From Trueperella bernardiae (GTDB lineage: Bacteria; Actinomycetota; Actinomycetes; Actinomycetales; Actinomycetaceae), in assembly GCF_001469025.1 (NCBI RefSeq), contig NZ_LNIZ01000003.1:186001-250000 (forward strand): DNA of 64,000 nucleotides. The letters are read 5' to 3'. Positions 38,926 through 47,418 of this stretch are shown in pieces. Both the position numbers and the translations under genes were made by a program. Numbering within the stretch: position 1 is the stretch's first letter; each line of letters opens with the position of its first letter. The notes beneath the pieces were generated by a model. It had not been told where the DNA came from and did no database searches. It saw only the letters and a program-made list of their open reading frames with translations.

Positions 38926-39621
38926 GTGCGAATCGTCATTGCGACATGCTCTGTGGATTATTCTGGTCGCCTCGATGCCCACCTTGAGCCCGCCAAGCGG
39001 GTAGTCATGCTCAAGTCAGACGGGTCGGTGCTTATCCATTCCGATGGCGGGTCGTACAAGCCGCTGAATTGGATGTCGGCGCCGTGCACGATGCGCGTGG
39101 AGGAGCCGGAAGCAGCGGAGGCTGAGCGCGGGATTACCGAAAAGTGGCGGGTGGAGCACGCGAAGATGGATGACGCGCTCGTCATCCACATTTTTGAGAT
39201 CCACGAGGACATCACGGACGATTTGGGCGTGGAGCCAGGCCTGCTCAAGGACGGCGTAGAGGAACACCTGCAGCGCCTGCTCGCCGAGCAGACCGAGATC
39301 CTAGGCGCGGGCACGCAGCTGGTGCGGCGCGAGTATCCGACGGCGATCGGGCCGGTGGACCTGCTGGTGACGGACGCGCAGGGGCGCCACATCGCGGTGG
39401 AAGTCAAGCGCCGGGGCGGGGTGGACGGCGTGGAGCAACTGACCCGCTACCTTTCGCTGCTCGAGCGCGATTCCACGCTCCGTCCGATCCGCGGCATCTT
39501 CGCGGCCCAGGAGATCCGTCCACAGGCGCGGGTGCTGGCGGAGGACCGGGGGATTGAGTGCGTGGTGCTCGACTATGACGCGATGCGCGGAGTGGACCGG
39601 CCTGAGGATCGGCTGTTCTGA
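38926..39621 (+). CDS. nucS: Mismatch-specific endonuclease NucS (EndoMS)
   Basis: A 231-residue nuclease that cuts both strands at mismatches and provides non-canonical mismatch repair in actinobacteria lacking MutS/MutL. The N-terminal DNA-binding domain reads [14 protein letters not shown]. The C-terminal PD-(D/E)xK core has [24 protein letters not shown] with the Asp and the Glu-x-Lys, followed by the conserved Q-containing helix (VEQLTRYL). GTG 38926 has AAAGGAAG upstream. The stop overlaps the next start. Confidence 0.95.
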   Translation: MRIVIATCSVDYSGRLDAHLEPAKRVVMLKSDGSVLIHSDGGSYKPLNWMSAPCTMRVEEPEAAEAERGITEKWRVEHAKMDDALVIHIFEIHEDITDDLGVEPGLLKDGVEEHLQRLLAEQTEILGAGTQLVRREYPTAIGPVDLLVTDAQGRHIAVEVKRRGGVDGVEQLTRYLSLLERDSTLRPIRGIFAAQEIRPQARVLAEDRGIECVVLDYDAMRGVDRPEDRLF

Positions 39622-39920
39622 TGGCCCGGCGGCGGAACAAGTATCAGCGTGAGGTTCGCCCGCTCGATCCGGAGCGGTTGATGAACTACACCCACTACGA
39701 GACCGCCGATAACGGCATGGAGTTCAAGGTTCACACCATCCGCGCGGGCACCAAGGAGTACGTGTGCCCGGGGTGTAACGGGATCATCATGGTGGGGGAA
39801 TCGCACGTGGTGGCCTGGACGGAGGACAGCTGGTTTGGCCCGCAGGCGGGCCAGGAGGCGCGCCGGCACTGGCACACGTCGTGCTGGCGGGCGAAAGGGC
39901 GCCGCTCCACGGGCTTCTAG
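39621..39920 (+). CDS. Conserved actinobacterial protein with a CPGC motif
   Basis: A 99-residue protein often labelled ATP/GTP-binding protein in actinobacteria without real support. It has a basic N-terminus ([15 protein letters not shown]), a CPGC pair near residues 49-52 and HWHTSC near 85-90, which could form a single zinc site (CxxC...HxxxC). It is co-translated with nucS (TGATG), so a link to DNA metabolism is possible. No catalytic motif is visible. Confidence 0.75.
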   Translation: MARRRNKYQREVRPLDPERLMNYTHYETADNGMEFKVHTIRAGTKEYVCPGCNGIIMVGESHVVAWTEDSWFGPQAGQEARRHWHTSCWRAKGRRSTGF

Positions 39921-39923
39921 TGG

Positions 39924-39929
39924 TAGCGT
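39924..39929 (+). promoter_or_regulatory. -10-like element before the alpha/beta hydrolase
   Basis: TAGCGT ends 6 nt before the ATG, the same geometry as the argS and SGNH genes; no obvious -35. Confidence 0.45.
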
Positions 39930-39935
39930 GGTTTT

Positions 39936-40712
39936 ATGATTGCATATCGTAGAACTGGGCCAGCGTCTGACCTTCCGCTTGTGCTTCTTCATGCACTGCC
40001 GTTGGATTCGGCGATGTGGAATGCCGTGCGCAGCGAGCTTTCCGACGTCGACATCCTTACCTTCGATGCCCCGGGCTTCGGGGAATCCGAACTGACCGCG
40101 GAGTTCATGGCGGGCGAGCCGAGCATCGCCACGTTCGTGGCCGCGATGAAGGCGCGCCTGGACGAGCTGGGCATCAAGCGCATCGCGCTCGGCGGGTTGT
40201 CGATGGGCGGCTCGGTGGCCGCGGAGTTCACGGTCACGTACCCCGAGCTCGTGGCCGGCCTTGCCCTCATGGACACGAACATCAATTCCGATGATGCCGA
40301 CCGCAAGGCTTTCCGCCGCGACGCCGCCGCCAAGGCTGACGCGGGCCAGGGCTATGAGACGGTAAAGGACTGGACGACCACGATGGTGGGCCCGGATGCA
40401 TCGGACGAGGTCCGGGCGTCGTTGGACGCCCGCTTCCGTGCCCTGCCGAATGAGGGCCTGGCGTGGATCCAGCGGGCGATGGCGAACCGTGAGGATCGCA
40501 CGGACGCGGTGGCGCGGGTGAAGGGCCCGGTGTATTTCATTCGTGGTACGGAGGATCCCACGGCGTCGATGGAGAGCTACATGAAGCTCGCCTTGCGTAC
40601 CGACCAGCCACGGATCAAGGAGATCCCGGGCGTGGGCCACTTCGCGGCTGATGAGAGCCCGGTGGAGCTGGCGGCCATTTTGCGCGATTTTTACGCGCAC
40701 GTAGCCCGCTAA
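39936..40712 (+). CDS. Alpha/beta-hydrolase fold protein
   Basis: A 258-residue hydrolase with the nucleophile elbow GGLSMGG near residue 90, an oxyanion segment LLHALPLDSAMW, an acid residue region RGTEDPTA and the catalytic His in GVGHFAADESP. It resembles 3-oxoadipate enol-lactonase-like hydrolases, but no pathway neighbours are present and the substrate is unknown. TAGCGT at 39924-39929 ends 6 nt before ATG 39936 and there is no ribosome site, so a leaderless mRNA is likely. Confidence 0.85.
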   Translation: MIAYRRTGPASDLPLVLLHALPLDSAMWNAVRSELSDVDILTFDAPGFGESELTAEFMAGEPSIATFVAAMKARLDELGIKRIALGGLSMGGSVAAEFTVTYPELVAGLALMDTNINSDDADRKAFRRDAAAKADAGQGYETVKDWTTTMVGPDASDEVRASLDARFRALPNEGLAWIQRAMANREDRTDAVARVKGPVYFIRGTEDPTASMESYMKLALRTDQPRIKEIPGVGHFAADESPVELAAILRDFYAHVAR

Positions 40713-40718
40713 GTGGTG

Positions 40719-40787
40719 GCTAACTGGTAAATCTGGAGCCGATCGGGGCCGATACGGCCATGAAACCTCTCAGATTCACGAGTTAGC
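40719..40787. repeat. Long imperfect inverted repeat with internal hairpin
   Basis: Arms GCTAACTGGTAAATCTG (40719-40735) and CAGATTCACGAGTTAGC (40771-40787) pair at 15 of 17 positions. The 35-bp interior holds the small hairpin GGCCGATACGGCC (40748-40760). It lies between convergent genes and ahead of a second hairpin. Confidence 0.65.
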
Positions 40788-40804
40788 AACGCCGCGAGAG
40801 CGAA

Positions 40805-40834
40805 GAGGGCCCCGGGCGCATGCCCGGGGCCCTC
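40805..40834. terminator. Hairpin between convergent genes
   Basis: 13-bp perfect stem GAGGGCCCCGGGC / GCCCGGGGCCCTC with loop GCAT; probably terminates both flanking genes. No T-tract. Confidence 0.75.
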
Positions 40835-40865
40835 GACGTGCCAGCGTCCACTTGGCAGAGCTTAT

Positions 40866-41969
40866 CTACTCGGCTCCCTCGCCGGCACCGCCTTTCCCGG
40901 CTTTGTCTTCGGCCGAATCGACGATCTCCTCGAGTGCGATGGAGTGTGAGGAGGAGGTGAGGATCGCCCGGATGTCCTCCAGGTAGGACTGGAGGGAGTT
41001 GCGCTGTTCGCGCAGGGAGGCCACGTGCTCTTCGGCGGATTTGCGCTCGCCGTCGGCGGCGCTTTGCGCGGCGGAGCGGATGCGGTCGGCCTCCTCGCGT
41101 GCGGCCTCGAGGATGGCGGCGGCCTCTTCGCGGGCCTGGGTGAGGATGGCGGCGGCCTCGGTGTTCGAGGTGGCGGTGAGCTCGTCGGCCCGCTTGGTGG
41201 CTTCGACCACCCGGGCTTCGGCGTCCTGTGCCTCGTTTTCGGCCGCGCTCACCATCTCCTCGGCGCGGGCGCGCAGTTCGGCGGCCTGCTCGGTGAGGGC
41301 GCGGGCGGATTCGGCGGCCTTCGCGGCGATCTCGTCCTCCGCCTCGGCGCGCATCTTGGCCACCTCCTGGGCCACCGTGGAGCGCAGATTGGTCATCTCC
41401 TCTTCCGTCTGGGCCCGAAGGGCCGCGGCCTCGTGTTCGGCCTCGGAGCGCAGGGCGGTGGTGTCCTTGTCGGCGAGCGTGCGCAGGCGGGCGGCCTCGC
41501 GTTCGGCGGAGGAGACCATTTCGTTGGCGGTTCGACGCGTGGTTTCGGACAGGGTGGCCGCTTCGGCTTCGGCCTTGGTGCGCATAGTGGTGGCCTCCGT
41601 CTGGGCGTGCTCGAGGGTCTTTTGGCTTTCGGATTCGGCGCTGGCGCGCAGCTGGGCGGCGCGGGACTTCGCGTCGGCAACCAGCGCGGCAGCGTCCTGG
41701 CGGGCGCGCATCATGAGGTCGAGCGCCTGTTCCTCGGTGGAGCGCAGGAGGCGTTCCACGCGCGAGCCGAGCCCGGAGTAGGAGGGCCGCTCATTTTCCC
41801 GCAGCGCGTCCTGGGCCTCGGTCAGCTCGGCGGAGAGCTGGAGGATCTGCGCGTCCAGGCGGGAGACGTGATCCCGCGTCTGCTCGAGGCTGGCCTCCAG
41901 CTGGGAGATGCGCTCGTCTACCTGAGCGCGGTCGTATCCGCGCATGACGACGGGGAATTGGTCGGTCAC
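40866..41969 (-). CDS. DivIVA-like coiled-coil protein
   Basis: A 367-residue, almost wholly helical cytosolic protein. The N-terminus VVMRGYDRAQVDERISQLEA resembles the DivIVA/Wag31 lipid-binding start (GYDxxQVDxxL). Residues 20-330 are a long Ala/Glu/Arg coiled coil with many near 11-residue repeats of the type AExEAAxLR, like Streptomyces Scy/FilP-type cytoskeletal proteins. It may organise polar growth or envelope assembly, inferred from architecture only. GTG 41969 has AAGGAG upstream. It is divergent from the envelope operon at 42113. Confidence 0.75.
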   Translation of the reverse strand: MTDQFPVVMRGYDRAQVDERISQLEASLEQTRDHVSRLDAQILQLSAELTEAQDALRENERPSYSGLGSRVERLLRSTEEQALDLMMRARQDAAALVADAKSRAAQLRASAESESQKTLEHAQTEATTMRTKAEAEAATLSETTRRTANEMVSSAEREAARLRTLADKDTTALRSEAEHEAAALRAQTEEEMTNLRSTVAQEVAKMRAEAEDEIAAKAAESARALTEQAAELRARAEEMVSAAENEAQDAEARVVEATKRADELTATSNTEAAAILTQAREEAAAILEAAREEADRIRSAAQSAADGERKSAEEHVASLREQRNSLQSYLEDIRAILTSSSHSIALEEIVDSAEDKAGKGGAGEGAE

Positions 41970-42056
41970 ATTGGCTCCTTGATCGGTTTTCTCTCCCTAC
42001 AGCGTAGTGTCACCGCGCCGTCGAGTCACTCACACTACGATGATTTTATTACCTGT

Positions 42057-42084
42057 GTCAGGATAGTGTTACACAATTGTTATC
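42057..42084 (+). promoter_or_regulatory. Phased GTCA/GTTAC/GTTATC direct repeats
   Basis: GTCAGG at 42057, GTTACA at 42068 and GTTATC at 42079 are each 11 bp apart, ending 28 bp before the start of the 42113 gene and within the region divergent from the DivIVA-like gene. Same motif as at 4948-4964 and 12834-12850. Confidence 0.6.
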
Positions 42085-42112
42085 AAAGACTACTGGATGC
42101 TGAGGAACTGGT

Positions 42113-43225
42113 ATGAAACGGATCGGCGGCCTGCTTTTGGTTATCCTGGGCCTGATCGTGGCGGTTTTCGGGATTGTCCGGGCTGCCACGGCTGAGGAAT
42201 CGACCGTCGTTGAGGTGACGGTGCCAGGCGGCGAGTCGCAATTCATTTTCACCGCACCCGGCGTCCTGGAGATGGTGAATGACACGGTGGCGGTGACGCT
42301 CGAGGGCGAGGGCACGGTCCAGTGGGCGTTGGCCACGACGGGCGACGTCCGGGCCTACGTGGGCGACGCCCCGGCTACCGAGGTGACGGGCCTGGAGAGC
42401 TGGGAGGCCGCGTCGTCGGACACGGTCCCGGGCACGGATGAGGCGCGTGCCGCAATTGACGAGGCAGCGGCCAGCGAGGCCGGCTTCGTCATCACGGGCT
42501 CTGACCTGTGGCTCGATTCGGGCTCGGGGGAGGGGTCCGTGGAGCTCGAGCTCACGCCCGACACCAGCTTCGAGCAGTCCCTCATCGCGACGACGTCCAC
42601 CGGGCAGGCGCCCGACCTCACGCTCACGTGGAACAGGCAGCTGGCGCTGTCGAACCCGATGCCGGTGATCGCGATCGGCGTGCTCCTCCTGCTGATCGGA
42701 GCTCTCCTTCTGCTGAGCGCGCGCCAGGCGCAGCAGGACCAAGCGAGCGTGGCGAAGAGCTACCGCGAGCGCAAGGAGCGCTCCGAGGCCGAGACCAGTA
42801 TCATGCCGAAGATCCGGGGCGATGAGTCGCCGGAGGAGTTGGGCGTGCGTCAGTCGGCGGCTGAGCAGACCGGAGGCGCCTTCGGCGCGGGCATCCTTCC
42901 CGCCGTCAACCAGGAGCTGCGCGAGCGCGAGCTGAGCGACGCCGACCGGGTGGTGCTTCCCGTAGCGGACGAGGATCCCGACGTCGATCCCGCGGCTGTC
43001 GATGAGGCCGTGGAGCCGGCCGTAGAGCCCGAAGGATCTGAGGCTGACGCCCCCGCGGAGGCCGAGCAGGATGAGCCAGCGGAAGGCGAGCCGACGGAAG
43101 TGGAGAGTGGCGAGCTCGGCGCGGACGACGTCGTCGGCGAAGCGGCCGAAGAGGAAAAGGACTGGCGGGCGCTGTGGAATTTCAAGTGGGGTACTCCGTT
43201 CCAGAAGGGAGACGAGGATGCGTAA
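42113..43225 (+). CDS. Membrane protein with acidic C-terminal tail, unknown function
   Basis: A 370-residue protein with an N-terminal helix (5-24), an extracellular beta-rich domain (25-180), a second helix (183-202), and a cytosolic tail that is basic at first (YRERKERSE) and then very Glu/Asp/Ala/Pro-rich (about 290-350). I do not recognise the family. The stop overlaps the following lipoprotein gene, and a thioredoxin-like chaperone gene follows, so this looks like an envelope assembly or secretion-related operon. The DivIVA-like protein is encoded divergently and the phased GTTATC repeats lie between them. Confidence 0.8.
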   Translation: MKRIGGLLLVILGLIVAVFGIVRAATAEESTVVEVTVPGGESQFIFTAPGVLEMVNDTVAVTLEGEGTVQWALATTGDVRAYVGDAPATEVTGLESWEAASSDTVPGTDEARAAIDEAAASEAGFVITGSDLWLDSGSGEGSVELELTPDTSFEQSLIATTSTGQAPDLTLTWNRQLALSNPMPVIAIGVLLLLIGALLLLSARQAQQDQASVAKSYRERKERSEAETSIMPKIRGDESPEELGVRQSAAEQTGGAFGAGILPAVNQELRERELSDADRVVLPVADEDPDVDPAAVDEAVEPAVEPEGSEADAPAEAEQDEPAEGEPTEVESGELGADDVVGEAAEEEKDWRALWNFKWGTPFQKGDEDA

Positions 43226-44231
43226 GGCGGTGGCGGCGATTGCCGTAGTGACGCTGATGGGCGGCTGCGCGAGCGAGCAGGCGGTCCCGAGCCCGGTAAG
43301 CGGGTCGAACCCGCAGGTGGTGGTGGCGGACGCGAAGTTCGCCGAGATCGCCCAGGCGGCGGCAGATGGGATTGCCGCGGCGGACACGAGCCTGAACGCG
43401 GATGACCTCGGCGTGCGCGTGGGCGGGCCGGCCAAGACTTACCGCGCGGCCCAGCTCAAGCTTGAATCCCTGCTGGGCGACTCCTATGACCTCGACCCGC
43501 TGCTGGTGGATACGGATGCAACCCCGGTGTCGTCGGGCACGGCTTTCCCGCGTTCGATGATGGCCGTGGTGCCGCCGCGCGACGGGCAGAACCTGACCTC
43601 GCTGGCGGTGTGGAGCCAGGACTCGGCGCGCGGCAACTACCACCTGTGGGCGGACGTGGCGTTGTTCCCGGGCGTGGACGCGCCCACCATCGTCTCGCAG
43701 CTGAACAACGCCGAGGGCTTCCCGAACGTCGAGCCCGCGGACTACGCGGTGGACCCGAATGAGGTGCTCGCCGCGTACGTGGCCTACAACGGCACCCGCA
43801 CCCAGCAAGCGATCGCTTTCGAGGCGGAGGACCCGCTCTACCGGCAGATCGCCAACCAGCAGGATGCCTTCGTGCAGTCGTTGGGGGACCTGGGTACGGC
43901 CGCCACGGACTTTTACGTAGGCGACGCGGGCCTGCGCGGCGTGGCCACCGACAACGGCGGCCTGGTGATCGTGGGCGAGATGCGCTACGCGATCCGGATC
44001 ACGAAGACCGTGGACGGGGCCAAGCTGCGCATCGGCGGGCAGATCGGCGCGCTGTACAACGGCTCGGGGGAGAACGCCACGCTGGAGATCGATCACCAGG
44101 GCGTGGCGAACTATTCGACAACAGTGGCGTTCTACGTGCCGCCGGCAGGCGCGGATGCCACGGTGCGCGTGATCGGCTCGGCGGAGCCCACGCTGATTTC
44201 CGTGGAGAACGTGGCACAGGACCAGCAGTAA
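43218..44231 (+). CDS. Secreted lipoprotein, unknown function
   Basis: A 337-residue lipoprotein with signal peptide MRKAVAAIAVVTLMGGC, lipidated Cys17. The mature part (18-337) contains two similar-sized beta/alpha regions and has no domain I can name. ATG 43218 overlaps the upstream gene by eight bases and has GACGAGG as a weak ribosome site, so it is coupled to the membrane protein before it. The pair probably acts together at the outer face of the membrane. Confidence 0.8.
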   Translation: MRKAVAAIAVVTLMGGCASEQAVPSPVSGSNPQVVVADAKFAEIAQAAADGIAAADTSLNADDLGVRVGGPAKTYRAAQLKLESLLGDSYDLDPLLVDTDATPVSSGTAFPRSMMAVVPPRDGQNLTSLAVWSQDSARGNYHLWADVALFPGVDAPTIVSQLNNAEGFPNVEPADYAVDPNEVLAAYVAYNGTRTQQAIAFEAEDPLYRQIANQQDAFVQSLGDLGTAATDFYVGDAGLRGVATDNGGLVIVGEMRYAIRITKTVDGAKLRIGGQIGALYNGSGENATLEIDHQGVANYSTTVAFYVPPAGADATVRVIGSAEPTLISVENVAQDQQ

Positions 44232-44243
44232 AGAGGAGAGCAT

Positions 44244-45149
44244 ATGTCGATGTCTATGGGTGGCGCTGTCGACCTGTCGATGTTTAACACGCCGGAGCCG
44301 CAGGCTGCGGGCGGGGCCGTCCAGGGCCCGTGGATTTACGACCTCACGGATCAGGGCTTGCAGGGTGCGGTGACGACGTCGGCGAAGGTGCCGGTGGTGG
44401 TGGTCTTCCACTCGTCCCATTCCGAGAACTCCCAAACCCTTGTTGCGATCTTCGAGCGGCTCATCACCGCCAAGGCCGGGCGCATCCAGCTGGCCAAGCT
44501 CAGCGTGGATGAGTACGCGGAGGTGGCCCAGTCCTTCGGGGTGAGCGCGGTGCCCGCCGCGGCCGCGCTCTTGCAGGGCCAGCCGGTCCCGCTCTTCCAG
44601 GGCATGCCCGAGGAGGCCCAGCTGGCCGAGACCCTCGACAAGCTCGTGGAGACTGCCGCCCAATATGGCATTAACGGCGTGCTCGACAACTCGGCGGCCG
44701 CCCCCGAACCGGAGGTCCCGCCGCTGCACCGCGAGGGGCGCGAGGCGCTCGAGAAGGGCGACCTCGCTGCCGCCCACGCCGCCTACACCAAGGCGCTCGC
44801 GGAGAACCCCGGCGACGACGAGGCCCAGACGGCCCTCCACCAGGTCGAGCTCCTGCAGCGCATCGAGAAGCTGGATATCGCCGGCGACGTGTCGAGGGTC
44901 GAGTCCGTGCTGCGCGCCGCGGCCGAGGCGCCGGTGAGCGACGTCGAGCCGCACCTGACCGCCGCCGACGTCGAATTCTCCCTCAACCGGCCCGACGCCG
45001 CGTTCGCCCGGCTCATCGAGGTGGTGCGGGCAACCAGCGGGGAGGATCGTGATTCCGCCCGCGAGCGCCTGCTTGCCTACTTCGACATCCTCGGGCCCTC
45101 CGAGGTGGTCACGCAGGCGCGTAAGGCGTTGACGAACGCGCTGTTCTAA
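44244..45149 (+). CDS. ybbN: YbbN/CnoX-like thioredoxin-fold TPR co-chaperone
   Basis: A 301-residue cytosolic protein with an N-terminal thioredoxin fold (about 40-145) and C-terminal TPR-like helices (about 155-300; LEKGDLAAAHAAYTKALAENP). The redox CxxC is absent: the position reads FHSSHSENS, so it cannot act as an oxidoreductase and is expected to be a holdase/co-chaperone like other YbbN proteins. The cis-Pro region SVPA-type is present (GVSAVPAAAALLQG). AAAGAGGAGA precedes the ATG. It is the last gene of the 42113 operon. Confidence 0.87.
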   Translation: MSMSMGGAVDLSMFNTPEPQAAGGAVQGPWIYDLTDQGLQGAVTTSAKVPVVVVFHSSHSENSQTLVAIFERLITAKAGRIQLAKLSVDEYAEVAQSFGVSAVPAAAALLQGQPVPLFQGMPEEAQLAETLDKLVETAAQYGINGVLDNSAAAPEPEVPPLHREGREALEKGDLAAAHAAYTKALAENPGDDEAQTALHQVELLQRIEKLDIAGDVSRVESVLRAAAEAPVSDVEPHLTAADVEFSLNRPDAAFARLIEVVRATSGEDRDSARERLLAYFDILGPSEVVTQARKALTNALF

Positions 45150-45161
45150 CGGGCGGCCAGC

Positions 45162-45189
45162 CTGACAATGTGGAGATAGACAATAGTTT
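45162..45189 (+). promoter_or_regulatory. Promoter of the RpiR-family regulator
   Basis: CTGACA (45162-45167), a 16-bp spacer and TAGTTT (45184-45189). The hexamer ends 6 nt before an in-frame GTG at 45196, so a leaderless start there competes with the ribosome-site start at 45211. Confidence 0.55.
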
Positions 45190-45210
45190 CGAACCGTGGA
45201 AGGACTCGGC

Positions 45211-46071
45211 GTGAAACTCTCGCTCTTTAATCGACTTGCTAACGTCGAAACTCCGACGGCCACGGAATCTCTGCTCCAGGAATACTTCCAGGATCATTTC
45301 CCCAACATCGCGTTTGAGAACATTGAGGACATCGCGGCGGGAGCAGGAGTGAGCCCCGCGTCCGTCACCCGCTTCGTGAGGAGCCTCGGATACGCGGGTT
45401 TCCGAGACTTCAGCGGTGCGGTGCGGGAGGAGGTGCGGGAGAACTTTGATTCCCCCGCCGAACGCAACGTCGCGCAGATTGAACCGTCGCGGCCGGCGGC
45501 GATGTGGTCGGCACAGGTGCAGACGGCAGAGGCGAGCATTGGCTCCTCTATCACGGAGGAGAGCGCGCTGGTCTTCGATGAGATCGTTGAGTTGGTGCGG
45601 GATCAGTCCCGGCCGCTCTATCTCTTCTCTCACGCCTCGGGGCGCTACCTGTTGCGCTATTTTTACCTGCTCGCGCGCTACCATCGGGGCAACATGAGGT
45701 CGCCGGAAGACATCGACGTCTTACCCCATGAGCTTGCGGGAATCGAGCCGAATGCTATTGCCTTGATTTCGATCTTTGACCGGCACCCGGCACCCATTAA
45801 AGGCCTGATCGAGTTTCTACACCAGAAAAAGGTTACGACCATCCTGGTGACGAACCGGCCAGCCTCGCCGCTACGCCAGCACGCGGATATCATCATGACG
45901 TTGCAGGCCCCGCCGCCGGTCGGCCGGTTCCGTAGCCGAAGCACCCTGCTCGTTTTCTTGGAGGCGCTCGTTGGAGCCCTCGAGAACGAGGGCTCCAACG
46001 AGCGCATTGAGCAGATCGAGGAACTGTTTACGAGCCAGGGTCTGATCATCAAACCCGGCCAATCCTCCTAG
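45211..46071 (+). CDS. RpiR/MurR-family transcriptional regulator
   Basis: A 286-residue regulator with an N-terminal RpiR helix-turn-helix (about 25-80: NIEDIAAGAGVSPASVTRFVRSLGYAGFRDF) and a C-terminal SIS sugar-phosphate-binding domain (about 115-250: PLYLFSHASGRYLLRY and TTILVTNRPASPL). It probably senses a phosphosugar or related metabolite. GTG 45211 follows AAGGACTCGGC and fits the family N-terminus; GTG 45196 adds five residues. It ends tail-to-tail with the lyase/transporter pair, which it may control. Confidence 0.88.
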   Translation: MKLSLFNRLANVETPTATESLLQEYFQDHFPNIAFENIEDIAAGAGVSPASVTRFVRSLGYAGFRDFSGAVREEVRENFDSPAERNVAQIEPSRPAAMWSAQVQTAEASIGSSITEESALVFDEIVELVRDQSRPLYLFSHASGRYLLRYFYLLARYHRGNMRSPEDIDVLPHELAGIEPNAIALISIFDRHPAPIKGLIEFLHQKKVTTILVTNRPASPLRQHADIIMTLQAPPPVGRFRSRSTLLVFLEALVGALENEGSNERIEQIEELFTSQGLIIKPGQSS

Positions 46072-47402
46072 TCCTGTTCGCCCTGCCTGGCAAGGTGGGC
46101 GGACAGGCCCGTGTAGCTGTCGGGCTGCGAGAGTCGATCGAGGTCCACCGAGGCCAGTGCATCAGACAGCTCCGGTGACCGGGACACGAATGCGGCGAGG
46201 GTGGTGCCCTTTTCGCGGTACTCGGCCGCGAAATCCTGCAGTACGTGATGGGCGCGGTCGTGCCCGATATGGGGAGCCATTTGCATAAGGATGTTCTCCG
46301 TGAGGATGAGTGGACCGTCCAGCTCAGCATTGCGGCGCAGGTGGGCGGCGTTGAACGTGAGTCGGGTGAAGAGGCCGTTGAGCTTCTCCAGCGCGCCCCC
46401 GACCAGCACGAGCGTACGGGGCAGGACGTCGCGCTCAACCTCGAGCTGGCGGTGGTCGCGTTCGTGGGCGCCTGGCGGTTGGGTGAGCAGGGTGGCTGTA
46501 GCTCCGGCGGCAAGCCGCGCGGCCACGGATGTCTTCATCATGGCGAAGGGGTTGCGCTTCTGCGGCATGGCGGATGAGCCGGAGAGGTGGGCATCCATGG
46601 CTTCGAATGCCTCGCCGATCTCGTTGCGCTGCATGTCGAAGAGGTCTTCGGCGATCTTGGCGAGGTTCTGGCCGAGGATGGTCACCACGCAGCACAGCAT
46701 CGTGATCGAATCGCGGTCAGCGTGCCAGGGCAGCAGACGGAAGGTCAGGTCAAGCTGATCAGCTAGGCCCTCGGCGATTCTCGGCCCATCCTCGCCATTG
46801 GAGGCGTAGGTGCCGGCCGCCCCGGAGAACTGGACGCTGAGCGCCTCGTCTCTGCACAGCTGAAGTCGGCGCAGATCACGGTCGAGGCTGGCCTTCCAGC
46901 GGCTGATCCGTAGACCGAGCGTGGTGGGCAGGGCCTGCTGGCCGTTGGTGCGCGCCACCATGACAGTCTCTGCGTGCTCGTGAGCCAGACGCTCGCACGT
47001 GTCGCGCAAGGCGATGAGGTGACTTTCCATTAGATCGAGTGATTCGCGGATTTGCAGGGCGCGCGCGGTGTCAAGGATGTCCTGGCTGGTTGCGCCATAG
47101 TGGACCCAGCCGCGATGCTCCGGGGGAATCGTCTTGCGGATGTTGTCGAGCCCGACGATCAGGGGGTTGCCGACGCCACCCTGGCTGACGGCGTCGACGA
47201 ATTGGTCGGAGACGCGGGCATTGGCGCGAATGGCCCGGGCGGCCTCCTTCGGAATGATGCCAAGCGTCGCCTGGACTTCGGCGAGCGTGGCCTCGACCTC
47301 GAACCACGCCTCGAGGGTGCGCCGCTCGCCCCAGATCTCATCGAAGTCGGTGTAGACGTACCCCCTGCGGGTCAGTGTGCTATCAAGCAAACCAAAAGAC
47401 AC
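46068..47402 (-). CDS. Fumarase/[20 protein letters not shown] lyase (adenylosuccinate lyase/PcaB-like)
   Basis: A 444-residue all-helical lyase that joins or splits C-N or C-O bonds, often releasing fumarate. The superfamily signature GSSAMPQKRNPFAMMKT lies near residue 275, with the second conserved region VHYGATSQDILDTA near 100 and the third near 145 (ARTNGQQALPTTLG). It resembles adenylosuccinate lyase and 3-carboxymuconate cycloisomerase, but the exact substrate is unknown. Its coupling to a C4-dicarboxylate transporter rather than purine genes argues against a housekeeping PurB role. GTG 47402 has AAAGGAAA 7 nt upstream; ATG 47426 would put that site in the coding region. Confidence 0.82.
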   Translation of the reverse strand: MSFGLLDSTLTRRGYVYTDFDEIWGERRTLEAWFEVEATLAEVQATLGIIPKEAARAIRANARVSDQFVDAVSQGGVGNPLIVGLDNIRKTIPPEHRGWVHYGATSQDILDTARALQIRESLDLMESHLIALRDTCERLAHEHAETVMVARTNGQQALPTTLGLRISRWKASLDRDLRRLQLCRDEALSVQFSGAAGTYASNGEDGPRIAEGLADQLDLTFRLLPWHADRDSITMLCCVVTILGQNLAKIAEDLFDMQRNEIGEAFEAMDAHLSGSSAMPQKRNPFAMMKTSVAARLAAGATATLLTQPPGAHERDHRQLEVERDVLPRTLVLVGGALEKLNGLFTRLTFNAAHLRRNAELDGPLILTENILMQMAPHIGHDRAHHVLQDFAAEYREKGTTLAAFVSRSPELSDALASVDLDRLSQPDSYTGLSAHLARQGEQD

Positions 47403-47418
47403 GGTGATTTCCTTTCTA

